A DNA stretch of 39,552 nucleotides from Burkholderiales bacterium (GCA_947453625.1 CANGHK010000049.1:1-39552); one strand, 5' to 3'. Positions 1-12,563 are shown, counted from the stretch's first letter. A program made the numbers and translations. Notes: generated from the letters alone by a model not told the origin.

Positions 1-528
1 CTAGCGCGCCAGCGCCGGCGTCCTCAGCACGCAGTGCTGGCGCTGGCAAACCGCGCCCGGGTCGGGCAGGTATTGGCAATTGCTGGCCAGGCCGCTGCGC
101 CGGTTGCGTTGCCGCGCCAGCGCAGCCAGTTCGGCCGCCCAGCCCGGCAAGGCATCGGCCTGCGGGCTGGCGACCGACCAGGCCAGCCAGCCCTGCGGTC
201 CGCCGCAGGCTTTCTCGCCGACAGGCAGGGTTCGGCATTGGGCGTCGCTGCTGCAAGCGGCCTCGCCGATGGCGCCGCGGATGCGCGCCAGCAAGGCGGC
301 TTCGTCGGACGGGCTGTCGGACTCGGCAGCGGTCGCTGCATAGGCCGCCACATCGGTCGATCCCGGTTGGGCCTGGCAGGCGCCGAGCCCGGGCAGGCCG
401 GCGATCAGCGTCATCGCCAGGGCCCAGGCCCTGCGGCGGGCGGGTCTCGCGATGACGGACCAGGACAGGGCCGGCTCCTGGGACATCGGCACGGCGAAGG
501 GATTGGTGAACGGGGTGACGGGCGGCAT
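1..528 (-). CDS. Small Cys-rich putative lipoprotein
   Basis: 175-residue protein of unknown function. A basic stretch (ARPARRR, about residues 27-33) precedes a short hydrophobic segment ending in a lipobox-like LGAC with Cys51, suggesting export and lipid attachment. The mature part has six cysteines (pattern around CSSDAQC, KACGGPQG, SNC, AVC, QHC) that could form three disulfides. This pattern recalls small conserved exported hypothetical proteins of proteobacteria, but I cannot name a function. The ATG at 528 is preferred because AAGGA lies 8 nt upstream. It leaves an unusually long N-region before the hydrophobic segment; ATG 486 gives a shorter leader but has no visible ribosome binding site. 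The stop codon is at the very left edge, so the gene is complete. Nothing is visible downstream. Confidence 0.7.
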   Translation of the reverse strand: MPPVTPFTNPFAVPMSQEPALSWSVIARPARRRAWALAMTLIAGLPGLGACQAQPGSTDVAAYAATAAESDSPSDEAALLARIRGAIGEAACSSDAQCRTLPVGEKACGGPQGWLAWSVASPQADALPGWAAELAALARQRNRRSGLASNCQYLPDPGAVCQRQHCVLRTPALAR

Positions 529-678
529 CTTCGGTGTCCTTGAAGGTCATGTCAGACTCGATCTTGCGCCCAATCCGCGCGCCGCGGCGTGACCGAACCG
601 CCGGCGCCAGACCCTGCGCCGCAGCATTTCAAGACCCGCCGCCTGCAAGCCCGCTCATCCCGTTGCATCATTCGGGTC

Positions 679-1665
679 ATGACACCGCTTTCCGTACTCG
701 ACCTCGCCCCCATCGTCGAAGGCAGCGACGCTGCCACCTCGATGCGCAACGCCCTCGACCTGGCGCAGCATGCCGAGCGATGGGGTTACCGCCGCTACTG
801 GCTGGCCGAACACCACAACATGGACGGCGTGGCCTGCTCGGCCACCGCGGTGCTGGTCGGCCATGTGGCGGGCGGCACCAAATCCATCCGGGTCGGCTCG
901 GGCGGGGTGATGCTGCCCAACCACGCGCCGCTGGTGGTGGCCGAGCAGTTCGGCACCTTGGCCACGCTCTACCCCGGCCGCATCGACCTGGGGCTGGGCC
1001 GGGCCCCCGGCACCGACCAGCTCACCGCCCGCGCGCTGCGCCAGCACCTGGTCCAGAGCGAGGACGACTTTCCGCGCGACGTGGTCGAGCTGCAAGCCTA
1101 CCTGGGCGAGGCCCAGCCCGGCCAGGCGGTGCGGGCGATCCCGGGCATGGGCACCCATGTGCCGATCTGGCTGCTGGGCTCCAGCCTGTACAGCGCGCAG
1201 TTGGCGGCCTACCTGGGCCTGCCCTTCGCATTTGCGTCGCATTTCGCGCCAGACATGCTGATGCAGGCGCTAGAGATCTACCGCGACACCTTCAAGCCGT
1301 CGGCCGACTGGCCGGAGCCGCACGCGATGGTGGCGGTCAACGTCGTCTGCGCCGACTCGGACGACGAGGCGGCGCACCTCTTCACCTCCATCCAGCAGCG
1401 CTTCCTGGGCATGCAGCGCGGCCAGCGCGGCCCGCTGCCGCGGCCGATCAGCCCGGCACAGATGGACGCGCTGTGGAACCCGCGCGAGAAAGCAGGCGTC
1501 CAGCGCATGCTGGCCGCCACCGCGGTAGGCGGGCCGGCGACGGTCAAGCAGCAGATCGAGGCGATCATCGAACGCACCCGCGCCGACGAGCTGATCGTGG
1601 CCGGCGCGGTGCATGACCACGCGGCCCGGCTGCGCTCCTACGAGTTGCTGGCAAGGCTGCAGTAG
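679..1665 (+). CDS. LLM-class flavin-dependent oxidoreductase (luciferase-like monooxygenase)
   Basis: 328-residue protein of the bacterial luciferase-like superfamily, FMN-dependent enzymes acting on aldehydes, alkanes or other small organics. Visible family marks are the N-terminal strand (LSVLDLAPI), the AEHHN motif near residue 45, the [25 protein letters not shown] segment split across residues about 74-97, and [10 protein letters not shown] near 105-115, typical of the subfamily with one undivided TIM-barrel chain. The substrate cannot be read from sequence. The frame is open upstream to 589, but ATG 679 is preferred because homology-like sequence begins there with [12 protein letters not shown]. 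It stands alone, diverging from the lipoprotein gene and converging on the small Cys-rich gene at 1721-1927. Confidence 0.88.
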   Translation: MTPLSVLDLAPIVEGSDAATSMRNALDLAQHAERWGYRRYWLAEHHNMDGVACSATAVLVGHVAGGTKSIRVGSGGVMLPNHAPLVVAEQFGTLATLYPGRIDLGLGRAPGTDQLTARALRQHLVQSEDDFPRDVVELQAYLGEAQPGQAVRAIPGMGTHVPIWLLGSSLYSAQLAAYLGLPFAFASHFAPDMLMQALEIYRDTFKPSADWPEPHAMVAVNVVCADSDDEAAHLFTSIQQRFLGMQRGQRGPLPRPISPAQMDALWNPREKAGVQRMLAATAVGGPATVKQQIEAIIERTRADELIVAGAVHDHAARLRSYELLARLQ

Positions 1666-1720
1666 GCAGCAGGAAAGCGAACAGGGTCGGGCGCGGCGCG
1701 CAGCAGCGCCCCGCTGGCCT

Positions 1721-1927
1721 TCAGTCCAGCACCAGCATCGCCTCGTCGCGCCAATAGGCCACGGCCTCGCAATAACCTTCCCAGACACAGCCGACGCAGC
1801 CCCTGCCGCAGCAACCTTCGGGCTCGGGCGGCGGTGCGCGCAACTCGGCGCAAGCGCCGGCGGCACGCTGCTGCAGGTGGGCGATCACCGCCAATGCGGT
1901 GTCGCGGTCGGTGATGGGAAAGTTCAT
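1721..1927 (-). CDS. Oxidoreductase-like small Cys-rich protein
   Basis: 68-residue protein with the compact motif PPPEPEGCCGRGCVGCVWEGY followed by a short helix. I recognise this as the Oxidored-like N-terminal domain (Pfam family I recall as PF09791), found in bacterial stand-alone proteins and in some eukaryotic mitochondrial proteins. Four cysteines sit in CCxxxCxxC spacing and could bind metal or an iron-sulfur cluster, but no activity is established that I can cite. It sits 36 bp past the 3' end of purL in the same direction of transcription order (purL ends at 1964), so it may ride on the purL transcript. Start ATG 1927 is the only good one in frame. Confidence 0.78.
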   Translation of the reverse strand: MNFPITDRDTALAVIAHLQQRAAGACAELRAPPPEPEGCCGRGCVGCVWEGYCEAVAYWRDEAMLVLD

Positions 1928-1963
1928 CGCCAGCCGTTCATCACGAGAACTTCACCACCAACC

Positions 1964-6076
<4,113 letters not shown>

Positions 6077-6207
6077 GGCGGGCGGCTTTTGCGGGCGGAG
6101 GTCTGGACAGCCCCCGCCCGCTGCCCGCTGCGCGCCGCCCGCACGGTGGATCGCACTGTGCATCGAGGCGCGCCGACGGTGGCGCCGCAAGGCCATGCCC
6201 GTGGAAA

Positions 6208-6243
6208 CCCGACATTCTACTTTGAGGTGGGATAATTTGCCCC
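6208..6243 (+). promoter_or_regulatory. Candidate map promoter with a very short leader
   Basis: GATAAT at 6231-6236 matches the -10 consensus at 5 of 6 positions, and CCGACA at 6209-6214 matches TTGACA at 4 of 6 with a 16-bp spacer. The ATG of map is at 6244, only 7 nt after the -10 box, so transcription from this promoter would start at or within a base or two of the start codon. A Shine-Dalgarno-like GAGGTGG (6224-6230) lies 13 nt before the ATG, further than usual, and would be lost from that transcript. This is a reading by eye; transcription may begin upstream instead. Confidence 0.4.
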
Positions 6244-7053
6244 ATGGCCATTACCCTCAAGACCCAACCCGCCGAGATCGCCGGCATGCGAATTGCCGGC
6301 CGCCTGGCCGCCGAAGTGCTGGACATGCTCACCCCCCATGTCGTGCCTGGCGTCACCACCGATCAGCTCGACAAGTTGGCGCACGACCTCATCGTCAACG
6401 TGCAGGGCGGCATCCCGGCACCGCTGAACTACCAGCCGCCGGGCTATTTGCCCTACCCCAAGTCGATCTGCACCTCGATCAACCACCAGGTCTGCCACGG
6501 CATCCCCAACGACAAGCCGCTCAAGAGCGGCGACATCGTCAACATCGACGTCACCGTCATCAAGGACGGCTGGCACGGCGACACCAGCCGGATGTACATC
6601 GTCGGCGAGGGCTCGATCGCCGCCAAGCGGCTGTGCGCGTTGACCTACGACGCGATGTGGAAAGGCATCGCCCGGGTCAAGCCCGGTGTGCGTTTAGGCG
6701 ACATCGGCCACGCCATCCAGGTCTTCACCGAAAACCAGGGCTTCTCGATCGTGCGCGAGTTCTGCGGCCACGGCATAGGCGCCAAGTTTCACGAGGAGCC
6801 TCAGGTGCTGCACTACGGCCGGCCCGGCACGCTGGAGACCCTGGTGGCGGGCATGATCTTCACGATCGAGCCCATGGTCAACGCCGGCCGGCGCGACATC
6901 CGTGAGCTCGGTGACGGCTGGACTATCGTCACCAAGGACCGTTCGCTGTCGGCGCAGTGGGAGCACACCGTGCTGGTCACCGAGACCGGCTACGAGGTGC
7001 TGACGCTGTCGGCCGGATCGCCGCCGCCGCCAGCCTTCGTAACCCCAGCGTGA
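6244..7053 (+). CDS. map: Methionine aminopeptidase, type I
   Basis: 269-residue cytosolic metalloprotease that removes the initiator methionine from new proteins with small second residues. All M24A dimetal ligands are visible: Asp102 (NIDVTV), Asp113 (HGDTSRM), His176 ([10 protein letters not shown]), Glu209 (FTIEP) and Glu240 (QWEHTVLV). The catalytic histidine is His85 in VCHGIPND. Length is normal for a bacterial type Ia enzyme (about 260-270). The TGA stop at 7051-7053 overlaps a possible GTG start of glnD (7050), so the two are probably co-transcribed and may be translationally coupled. Confidence 0.97.
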   Translation: MAITLKTQPAEIAGMRIAGRLAAEVLDMLTPHVVPGVTTDQLDKLAHDLIVNVQGGIPAPLNYQPPGYLPYPKSICTSINHQVCHGIPNDKPLKSGDIVNIDVTVIKDGWHGDTSRMYIVGEGSIAAKRLCALTYDAMWKGIARVKPGVRLGDIGHAIQVFTENQGFSIVREFCGHGIGAKFHEEPQVLHYGRPGTLETLVAGMIFTIEPMVNAGRRDIRELGDGWTIVTKDRSLSAQWEHTVLVTETGYEVLTLSAGSPPPPAFVTPA

Positions 7054-7073
7054 GCGCCAGCCCGACCGCCGGG

Positions 7074-9701
7074 ATGGTGACCGAATTCCTGCCCGCGCGG
7101 TCGCAAACGATGGACATCGCCGCGCTGCGCTCGCAGTTCCGTGACGGCAAGAAGGCGCTGATCGCGCATTTCATGGCCAGCCGCGCCACCGCACCGGCGG
7201 CCACCCGGCTGATCAAGGCACTGACCCGCCATGTCGATGCGACGCTGGCGCTGCTGTGGGCCCGCAGCGGGCTGCCAGCCTCGACCGCGCTGGTAGCGGT
7301 GGGGGGCTACGGCCGCGGCGAGTTGCTGCCTCACAGCGATATCGATGTGCTGGTGCTGCTGCCCGACGAGGCCAACACCGACGCCGGCAGCCCGCTGAAG
7401 GCGGCGATCGAGGTCTTCATCACCGCCTGCTGGGACAGCGGGCTGGAGATAGGCTCGTCGGTGCGCACGCTGGCCGACTGCGTGGCCGAGGCCCAGGCCG
7501 ACGTCACGGTGCAGACCGCGCTGCTCGAATCGCGCCAGGTCTGCGGCGCGCGCAGGCTGTACGCGGGCTTCCAGCGCGATACCGCCGCGCTGATGGACGC
7601 CAAGGCTTTCCTGCGCGCCAAGACGCTGGAGATGCACCAGCGCCACACCAAGTACGAGGACACGCCCTACTCGCTGGAGCCCAACTGCAAGGAAAGCCCG
7701 GGCGGCCTGCGCGACCTGCAGACGGTGATCTGGGTGGCGCAAGCCGCCGGCCTGGGCCGCAATTGGACCGAACTGGCGGCCAAGGGCCTGATCACGCCCT
7801 TCGAGGTCAAGCAGTTGCAGCGCCATGCCGGCACGCTCAAGCTGATCCGGGCCCGGCTGCACGCGGTGGCGGGCCGGCGCGAGGACAGGCTGGTGTTCGA
7901 CCTGCAGACCGCCGTGGCCGAGAGCTTCGGCTACCACAGCACGCGCAGCGCCCGCTCGTCCGAGGTGCTGATGCACCACTACTACTGGGCGGCCAAGGCG
8001 GTGACGCAGCTCAACCAGATCCTGATGCTCAACATCGAGGAGCGCATCAACGCCAGCGAAGCCGCGCCGATGCGGTTGATCAACCCGCGCTTCTTCGACC
8101 GCGCCGGCATGCTGGAAGTCGCCCACGACGATCTCTACACCGAGAACCCGCACGCCATCCTGGAGACCTTCCTGGTCTTCCAGCAGACGCCGGGCATGCA
8201 GGGCCTGTCGGCGCGAACGCTGCGCGCGCTATACAACTCGCGCGAGGTGATGGACACCCGGTTCCGCCACGACCCCGTCAACCGCGAACGGTTCATGGAC
8301 ATCCTGCGCGAGCCGCAGAGCATCACGCGCGCGCTGCGCCTGCTCAACCAGACCTCGGTGCTGGGGCGCTACCTGTGGGTGTTCCGTCGCATCGTCGGGC
8401 GCATGCAGCACGACCTGTTCCACGTCTACACGGTGGACCAGCATATCCTGATGGTGCTGCGCAACATGCGGCGCTTCTTCATCGCCGAGCACGCCCACGA
8501 GTACCCGTTCTGCTCGCAGCTGGCCAGCGAGTGGGACAAGCCCTGGCTGTTGTACGTGGCCGCGCTGTTCCACGACGTGGCCAAGGGCCGTGGCGGCGAC
8601 CACTCCGACCTGGGCGCGGCCGAAGTGCGGCGTTTCTGCCGCGATCACGGCATAGACAGGGAAGACAGTGCGCTGGCCGAATTCCTGGTCAGGAACCACC
8701 TCAGGATGAGCACGGTGGCGCAGAAGGAGGACTTGTCGGACCCCGACGTGATCCGCGCTTTCGCCGACCTGGTGGGCGACGTTAGGCGCCTGACCGCGCT
8801 CTACCTGCTGACGGTGGCCGACATCCGGGGCACCAGCCCCAAGGTCTGGAACGCCTGGAAGGGCAAGCTGCTGGAAGACCTGTACCGCAGCACGCTGCGC
8901 GCAATGGGCGGCGCCAAGCCCAACCTGGACGCCGACCTGGAAGCGCGCAAGCAGGAGTCGCGCCAGATCCTGGCACTGCACAGCGCGCTGCCGGGCACCG
9001 AGTTACCGCTGTGGAAGACGCTCGAACTGAGCTACTTCGCGCGCCACGACGCCAGCGAGATCGCCTGGCATGCGCGCGCGCTGTGGCGCCATATCAACCC
9101 GCCGATGCCGGTGGTGCGGGCCCGCCCCTCGCCGGTGGGCGACGGCCTGCAGGTGCTGGTCTACGCACCCGACCGGCCCGATGTCTTCGTTCGCATCTGC
9201 GGCTATTTCGACCGCGCCGGCTTCTCGATCCAGGACGCCAAGGTGCACACCAGCCGCACCGGCTTCGCGCTCGACACCTTCCAGGTCATCCACCCGCAGT
9301 GCGAGACCACCAACCCCGGCAGCTACCGCGACCTGATCTCGCTGATCGAGACCCAGCTGGTGCTGGCGATGGAAAGCCGTGGCCCCTTGCCCGAACCCAG
9401 CCGCGGCCGGGTGTCACGCCGCGTCAAGTCCTTCCCGATCACGCCGCGCGTCTCGCTTCGCCCCGATGAGCGGGCCCAGCACTGGCTGCTGTCGGTCAGC
9501 ACCAGCGACCGCTCTGGCCTGCTCTACGGCATCGCCCGGGTGTTGGCCCGCCACAACGTCAACCTGCAACTGGCCAGGGTGACGACGCTGGGCGAGCGGG
9601 TGGAGGACACCTTCCTGGTCGACGGCCCGGCGCTGCAGCAGACGCGGGCCCAGTTGCAGATCGAAACCGAGCTGCTCGACGTAGCGGCGCCGGTCGTCTG
9701 A
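7074..9701 (+). CDS. glnD: Bifunctional [protein-PII] uridylyltransferase / uridylyl-removing enzyme
   Basis: GlnD senses glutamine and adds or removes UMP on PII proteins (GlnB/GlnK), setting nitrogen assimilation. Domains in order: nucleotidyltransferase with GGYGRGELLPHSDIDVL (about residues 70-86 of an 875-residue protein), a GlnD middle domain (ESPGGLRDLQ), an HD hydrolase with ALFHDVAKGRGGDHSDLG, and two C-terminal ACT domains (RICGYFDRAGFSI and RSGLLYGIARVLARHNVNL, the glutamine sensors). The frame runs back to 6957 inside map. Candidate starts are GTG 7050 (4-bp overlap with map), ATG 7074 and ATG 7110; similarity-like sequence starts at MDIAALR (7110), and none has a clear ribosome binding site. 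ATG 7074 is a compromise. mnmH follows after 8 bp. Confidence 0.95.
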   Translation: MVTEFLPARSQTMDIAALRSQFRDGKKALIAHFMASRATAPAATRLIKALTRHVDATLALLWARSGLPASTALVAVGGYGRGELLPHSDIDVLVLLPDEANTDAGSPLKAAIEVFITACWDSGLEIGSSVRTLADCVAEAQADVTVQTALLESRQVCGARRLYAGFQRDTAALMDAKAFLRAKTLEMHQRHTKYEDTPYSLEPNCKESPGGLRDLQTVIWVAQAAGLGRNWTELAAKGLITPFEVKQLQRHAGTLKLIRARLHAVAGRREDRLVFDLQTAVAESFGYHSTRSARSSEVLMHHYYWAAKAVTQLNQILMLNIEERINASEAAPMRLINPRFFDRAGMLEVAHDDLYTENPHAILETFLVFQQTPGMQGLSARTLRALYNSREVMDTRFRHDPVNRERFMDILREPQSITRALRLLNQTSVLGRYLWVFRRIVGRMQHDLFHVYTVDQHILMVLRNMRRFFIAEHAHEYPFCSQLASEWDKPWLLYVAALFHDVAKGRGGDHSDLGAAEVRRFCRDHGIDREDSALAEFLVRNHLRMSTVAQKEDLSDPDVIRAFADLVGDVRRLTALYLLTVADIRGTSPKVWNAWKGKLLEDLYRSTLRAMGGAKPNLDADLEARKQESRQILALHSALPGTELPLWKTLELSYFARHDASEIAWHARALWRHINPPMPVVRARPSPVGDGLQVLVYAPDRPDVFVRICGYFDRAGFSIQDAKVHTSRTGFALDTFQVIHPQCETTNPGSYRDLISLIETQLVLAMESRGPLPEPSRGRVSRRVKSFPITPRVSLRPDERAQHWLLSVSTSDRSGLLYGIARVLARHNVNLQLARVTTLGERVEDTFLVDGPALQQTRAQLQIETELLDVAAPVV

Positions 9702-9709
9702 AGCCCGCC

Positions 9710-10774
9710 ATGGCCTTGCGCACCGTTCCACCCAACGAAGCCGCCGCCACGCTGGCCGGCTTCGATGCCGTGATCGACGTCAGGTCGCCGGCCGAGTTCG
9801 AAGAAGACCACCTGCCGGGCGCCGTCAACTGGCCGGTGCTCGACAACGAGCAGCGCCGCGTCGTCGGCACGCTCTATGTGCAGACGTCGGCGCTGGCCGC
9901 GCGCAAGGTCGGCGCGGCGCTGGTCGCGCGCAACATTGCCGACCACCTCGACCGCTGGATCGCCGACAAGCCGCGCGATTGGCAGCCACTGGTCTACTGC
10001 TGGCGCGGCGGCCAGCGCTCGGGCGCGCTGGCCTGGTTTCTCGACCAGATCGGCTTCCGCGCCACCAGGCTGCATGGCGGCTACAAGGGTTTCCGCGGCG
10101 TGGTGCGCCAGGATCTTGCGGACTGGCCGACGCGCTTCGACTTCCGCGTGCTGGCCGGGCGCACCGGCAGCGGCAAGACCCGCCTGCTGCAGGCCCTGGC
10201 CGCCGAGGGCGCGCAGGTGCTCGACCTCGAGGCCCTGGCTTGCCACCGCGGCTCCATCCTGGGTGGCCTGCCTGGCCAGCCGCAGCCGGCACAAAAGCAT
10301 TTCGACTCAAGGCTGTGGCAGGCGCTGCGCGCGCTGGACGCCACACGCCCGGTGTTCGTCGAGAGCGAAAGCAAGAAGATCGGCCGGCTGCAGTTGCCAG
10401 ACGCGCTGATAGAGCGCCTGCACCAGCACGGCCGCGTGCTGCGGGTCGAGATGGGTGACTCGGCACGGGTACAACTGCTGCTGGAAGACTACGGATTCTT
10501 TGCCCAGGACACCGAGCTCTTCTGCCAGTTGCTGGACGGCCTGATCGTGCTGCGCGGCCGCGAGACCGTGGGCCGCTGGCAGGCGCTGGCCCGCGCCGGC
10601 CAATGGGCCGAGGTCTTCGGCCAGATGATGGTCGAGCATTACGACCCGCTCTACCTGCGGTCGATAGACCGGCATTTCGCCGGCTATGCCAGCGCGCCCG
10701 AGGTGCTGCTGGCCGACGGCGGCCAGTCTTGCCTGCAGGCCAGCGCGCGCAGGCTGCACGGCGCGGTGCGCTGA
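9710..10774 (+). CDS. mnmH: tRNA 2-selenouridine synthase
   Basis: 354-residue MnmH (also called SelU or YbbB). It converts 2-thiouridine to 2-selenouridine, through a geranylated intermediate, at the wobble position of Lys, Glu and Gln tRNAs, using selenophosphate. The N-terminal rhodanese domain (VIDVRSPAEFEEDHLPGA, then Cys97 in YCWRGGQRSG) is joined to a P-loop domain with GRTGSGKT at residues 150-157 and the downstream family segment SESKKIGRLQLP. Length fits the family. The start is 8 bp after the glnD stop, so it is likely the last gene of map-glnD-mnmH. The selenophosphate synthase gene selD is not in this window and should lie elsewhere if the gene is functional. Confidence 0.94.
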   Translation: MALRTVPPNEAAATLAGFDAVIDVRSPAEFEEDHLPGAVNWPVLDNEQRRVVGTLYVQTSALAARKVGAALVARNIADHLDRWIADKPRDWQPLVYCWRGGQRSGALAWFLDQIGFRATRLHGGYKGFRGVVRQDLADWPTRFDFRVLAGRTGSGKTRLLQALAAEGAQVLDLEALACHRGSILGGLPGQPQPAQKHFDSRLWQALRALDATRPVFVESESKKIGRLQLPDALIERLHQHGRVLRVEMGDSARVQLLLEDYGFFAQDTELFCQLLDGLIVLRGRETVGRWQALARAGQWAEVFGQMMVEHYDPLYLRSIDRHFAGYASAPEVLLADGGQSCLQASARRLHGAVR

Positions 10775-10834
10775 ACCCCTGCGGTCCTGACCAAGGTCAA
10801 GGCCGACAAACGCCGCCGGCCCCATCATCGGAAT

Positions 10835-10858
10835 CCATGCCCATGCCCATGCCCATGC
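10835..10858 (+). repeat. Hexanucleotide repeat (CCATGC)4 spanning a start codon
   Basis: Four perfect copies of CCATGC in tandem place ATG codons at 10837, 10843, 10849 and 10855, all in the reading frame of the DUF2189 gene, giving an N-terminus of MPMPMPM. Because the unit is six bases, gain or loss of units keeps the frame and changes only the number of Met-Pro pairs and the spacing from upstream translation signals. Confidence 0.9.
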
Positions 10859-11631
10859 GCGAAAGCCCTGCCCTGATCGAATCGCGCCGGTTCGGCGTGC
10901 GTCCCGTGCCGCTGCTGCGCCCGCTGGGCTGGCTGGCCCATGGCTGGCGCGATCTGATGCGCTGCCCCCTGCCCGGCCTGCTGCATGGCACAGCCCTGGC
11001 GCTGTTCGGCGCCCTGCTGCTGTGGCTGGCAAGCGACCGCTTCTGGCTGCTGTCGGGCGCATTCACCGGTTTCCTGCTGGTCGCGCCGCTGCTGGCCACC
11101 GGCCTGTACGCCGTCAGCCGGGCGCTCGAGCAGGGCCGGCGCGCCGACCTGGTCGTGGCGATCGGCGCCTGGAAGCCCGAAGGTCGGCTGATGGTCTTCG
11201 GCCTGCTGCTGGCCTTCGCCGGCACCGGATGGGTGATGACCTCGGCATCGCTGATCACCGGTTTCGCGCCCTTTCCGGTGCACACGCCCTGGGACTTCCT
11301 GCGCCTGGTGGTACTCAACGAGAACACGCACCTGTTCGAGGTCTGGCTGGCGATGGGCGCCTTGCTGGCCGCGCCGGTGTATGCCAGCAGCGTGGTGGCG
11401 ATTCCGCTGCTGCTGGACCGGCCGGTGGGCGTGCTGGCCGCGGTGCTGACGAGCTGGCGCGTGGTACAGACCCATCCGCTGCCGATGGCGCTGTGGGGCG
11501 CGCTGCTGATGGGTCTGACCGTGCTGGGCATTGCCACCGCACTGCTCGGCCTGATCGTCATCGCGCCCTGGCTGGCCCATGCCAGCTGGCATGCCTACCG
11601 CGACCTGGTCGGCTCGGCTGAGCCGGCCTGA
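10837..11631 (+). CDS. DUF2189 family integral membrane protein
   Basis: 264-residue inner-membrane protein. The segment RPLGWLAHGWRDLMRCPLPGLLHG, read as residues about 26-49, and the FLLVAPLLATGLYAVSRALEQG segment after it are hallmarks of DUF2189 proteins. Hydrophobic stretches suggest about six membrane segments (near residues 48-64, 68-88, 118-142, 166-192, 198-212 and 230-250). The function is unknown; some relatives sit beside cytochrome oxidase genes, but here it is not. Any of four in-frame ATGs within the hexamer repeat could be the start; the first is given. DUF2788 follows after 19 bp and YitT overlaps that, so the three membrane genes look like one unit. Confidence 0.85.
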   Translation: MPMPMPMRESPALIESRRFGVRPVPLLRPLGWLAHGWRDLMRCPLPGLLHGTALALFGALLLWLASDRFWLLSGAFTGFLLVAPLLATGLYAVSRALEQGRRADLVVAIGAWKPEGRLMVFGLLLAFAGTGWVMTSASLITGFAPFPVHTPWDFLRLVVLNENTHLFEVWLAMGALLAAPVYASSVVAIPLLLDRPVGVLAAVLTSWRVVQTHPLPMALWGALLMGLTVLGIATALLGLIVIAPWLAHASWHAYRDLVGSAEPA

Positions 11632-11650
11632 GCGGGCCGCGGAGCCCACG

Positions 11651-11869
11651 ATGTTCGGCTACAGCGAAGAGCAGATCGCCTGGTTCGGCCTGACTTTCGG
11701 GGTCAGCGCCTTCATGCTCTACATGGTGTTCATCATCCTGCAGTTGGCGCGCGAGTCCAAGGCCGGTCGGCTGGGCACCTTCGTGCTGCTGCTGGGCCTG
11801 GGCTTCGGCCTGCTCGGCTTTGCCGCCAAGGGCGTGATCAAGTACTTCATGGCCGGCATCGTCGAATGA
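11651..11869 (+). CDS. DUF2788 small membrane protein
   Basis: 72 residues with two hydrophobic helices (about 12-32, FGLTFGVSAFMLYMVFIIL, and 43-62, LGTFVLLLGLGFGLLGFAAK) joined by a basic loop LARESKAGR. The YSEEQIAWFGLTFGVSAFMLYM start is characteristic of DUF2788, a small protein found mainly in beta- and gammaproteobacteria with no assigned function. ATG 11651 is chosen over the longer frame from 11579, which would run into the upstream gene. Its TGA stop overlaps the ATG of the next gene in the ATGA arrangement, indicating translational coupling with the YitT-family protein. Confidence 0.88.
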   Translation: MFGYSEEQIAWFGLTFGVSAFMLYMVFIILQLARESKAGRLGTFVLLLGLGFGLLGFAAKGVIKYFMAGIVE

Positions 11870-12519
11870 CGGCAGCGACCGGCGCCGATGTCGCCCAGGC
11901 AGCCGACCCCGCGATCCAGCAGCCGGGGCAGCGCCACAGCCTGTTCGACGACCTGCAAGGGCTGGTGACCGGCACCTTGTTCGTCGCCATCGGCGTGGTA
12001 TTGCTGCGCCACGCCGGGCTGATGACCGGCGGCACAGCAGGCATCGCGCTGGTACTCAACCACGCCACCGGTTGGCGCTTCGGCACCCTGTTCTTCGTCA
12101 TCAACCTGCCGTTCTACGCGCTGGCATGGCATCGTCTGGGGACACGCTTCACGCTCAAGACCTTTGCCGCAGTGGCACTGCTGTCGGTGCTGTCCGAGGC
12201 GCTGCCCGGCTGGCTGGAACTCGGCCATGTCGCGCCCGGGTTTGCCGCGGTGGGCGGCGGGCTGCTGGCCGGCGCGGGCTTCATCATCCTGTTCCGCCAC
12301 AAGGCCAGCCTGGGCGGGCTGAACGTGCTGGTGCTGTGGCTGCAGGACAGGTTCGGCTGGCGCGCAGGCATGGTGCAGATGGCGATCGACTGCAGCATCC
12401 TGCTCTGCGCCCTGCCCTGGCTGGACTGGCGGCGCGGCCTGCTGTCCATCGTCGGCGCGGTGGCGATGAACTTCGCGCTCGCTGTCAACCACAAGCCGGG
12501 ACGCTACACCGCGTTTTGA
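11866..12519 (+). CDS. YitT family membrane protein
   Basis: 217-residue integral membrane protein of the YitT_membrane (DUF161) family. The motif LMTGGTAGIALVLN (near residues 47-60), the NLPFYALAW helix and LFRHKASLGGLNVLVLWLQD (two pieces near residues 143-162) are typical. Bacillus relatives are longer because of a C-terminal DUF2179 domain, which is absent here, as is usual in short proteobacterial members. Transport of an unknown small molecule is likely but unproven. It overlaps the DUF2788 stop by 4 bp, and a strong hairpin follows 11 bp after its own stop. Confidence 0.88.
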   Translation: MTAATGADVAQAADPAIQQPGQRHSLFDDLQGLVTGTLFVAIGVVLLRHAGLMTGGTAGIALVLNHATGWRFGTLFFVINLPFYALAWHRLGTRFTLKTFAAVALLSVLSEALPGWLELGHVAPGFAAVGGGLLAGAGFIILFRHKASLGGLNVLVLWLQDRFGWRAGMVQMAIDCSILLCALPWLDWRRGLLSIVGAVAMNFALAVNHKPGRYTAF

Positions 12520-12530
12520 GCGGCTGAGCC

Positions 12531-12563
12531 AAGAGAGATGCCGGCATCGCCGGCATCTCTCTT
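12531..12563. terminator. Symmetrical hairpin between converging YitT and phaB genes
   Basis: A perfect 15-bp stem (AAGAGAGATGCCGGC at 12531-12545 with its complement at 12549-12563) closes on a 3-nt loop ATC. It lies just after the YitT gene and downstream of phaB on the other strand. The outer ends are A/T rich: AAGAGAGA on the left gives U-rich RNA when read from the PHB operon, and TCTCTCTT on the right serves transcription from YitT. It should act as a bidirectional terminator. A second, smaller GC-only hairpin (CCCCCT/AGGGGG, 12605-12621) sits between it and phaB. Confidence 0.85.

Noticed and set aside
534-1616. A 360-codon frame overlapping the luciferase-like gene on the same strand
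   Set aside because: A different frame with Arg/Ala/Gly/Pro-rich content; the 679-1665 frame carries the family motifs.
1689-1711. A hairpin GGGCGC/GCGCCC between the luciferase-like gene and the small Cys-rich gene
   Set aside because: A 6-bp stem with an 11-nt loop and no T run is expected by chance in sequence this rich in GC.
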